Source: Fischerella thermalis PCC 7521
GTDB taxonomy: Bacteria; Cyanobacteriota; Cyanobacteriia; Cyanobacteriales; Nostocaceae
DNA: 64,000 bases
Reading direction: 5' to 3'
Assembly (NCBI RefSeq): GCF_000317225.1
Contig: NZ_AJLL01000070.1
Coordinates: 1 to 64,000, forward strand
In this document: positions 63,741-64,000 of the stretch, in pieces
Position numbering within the stretch: the stretch's first letter is position 1
Layout of the letters: every line of letters starts with the position of its first letter
Notes under the pieces: generated by a model
Database searches by the model: none
Seen by the model: only the letters and a program-made list of their open reading frames with translations
Told to the model about the DNA's origin: nothing
Made by a program: the position numbers and the translations under genes

Positions 63741-64000
63741 ATAGACAATCACAACATAAAGAGTGCGATCGCATTTCCTTCCCTAAGCCTCTAATATTAA
63801 AAGTTTTTCCTTATCTTCCCCCCCAATCCCTGATTGAGGGGGATTAGTTCAACGTGAATTCAAGAAACCTCTCTCTTTTAATAAACCAGGAAGAAGCCAA
63901 TTGGATGTGCATCAAATCACGTTAATTCAACTTTTGCAACAAGTCTAGTTATTGCTTCATTGAAGGTGTGGCAATAAATTCATTCACTCGATCCAAACAT
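63741..64000. other. Intergenic end of window
   Basis: No gene seen. CCCCCAATC...GATTGAGGGGG (63820-63842, one bulged A) is a terminator-like hairpin 80 bp after the GT4 gene. The remainder is uninformative. Confidence 0.5.

Overview
The window reads as chromosomal DNA of a filamentous, heterocyst-forming cyanobacterium (order Nostocales). The evidence is: magnesium chelatase subunit H, NdhL and other cyanobacteria-specific families (DUF751, DUF3007, DUF4327, the TIGR04376-type coiled-coil family); a HetZ-type protein; a tRNA-Leu(UAA) split by a group I intron; many GCGATCGC (HIP1) octamers; and abundant heptameric short tandem repeats and small palindromic dispersed repeats. I do not name a genus. 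There is no rRNA, CRISPR array, prophage or intact insertion sequence.

Layout. 1-9.3 kb: a perfect ACCAATT heptamer array, an FHA-domain membrane protein, a TonB gene divergent from exbB-exbD, an FAD/NAD disulfide oxidoreductase, a DUF1499 protein and small membrane proteins. 9.3-18.9 kb: an Lgt-like protein with a short ABC permease, ureE-ureF, chlH (interrupted in frame by two small palindromic repeats), an LpxB-related protein and two small membrane proteins. 19-25.7 kb: a fasciclin protein, a GST, a HerA/DUF87-type ATPase, a Nudix hydrolase, pgk and a universal stress protein. 25.8-34.8 kb: a compact four-gene minus-strand operon for cell-surface proteins (DUF11/SdrD-type protein, very large Ig-plus-beta-barrel protein, beta-helix/OmpA protein, SdrD B-repeat protein). 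34.8-36.5 kb: a gene-free AT-rich stretch with three strong palindromes. 36.5-53.3 kb: mostly housekeeping genes (trpA, ndhL, tRNA-Leu, larC, a YciO/YrdC gene, rbfA, a CDF transporter) mixed with lineage-specific genes (HetZ-like, tandem lipoproteins, an unknown 435-residue protein). 53.6-60.1 kb: a four-gene minus-strand cassette (winged-helix protein, P-loop ATPase, DEDDy exonuclease + Cas4-like nuclease + FtsK ATPase fusion, ParA). 60.2-63.7 kb: three glycosyltransferase-type genes.

The most interesting locus is 53573-60129. One 849-residue protein joins three DNA-processing modules, each with its key residues intact: a DEDDy 3'-5' exonuclease, a PD-(D/E)XK nuclease with Cas4/AddB-type iron-sulfur cysteines, and a soluble FtsK/HerA-type pumping ATPase. 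It overlaps by 4 bp an ATPase resembling ORC/STAND-type P-loop proteins and is followed by a ParA with no ParB. The pattern suggests a DNA-processing system, either defence or element maintenance; this is inference. The second theme is repeat biology: palindromes and short tandem repeats have invaded coding sequence in several genes (chlH twice, the LpxB-related gene, the HerA-type gene, the C-terminus of the large barrel protein), and a MITE-like family with about 12-bp ATATCAAGTTCG ends recurs through the window and probably seeded the heptamer array at the left edge.
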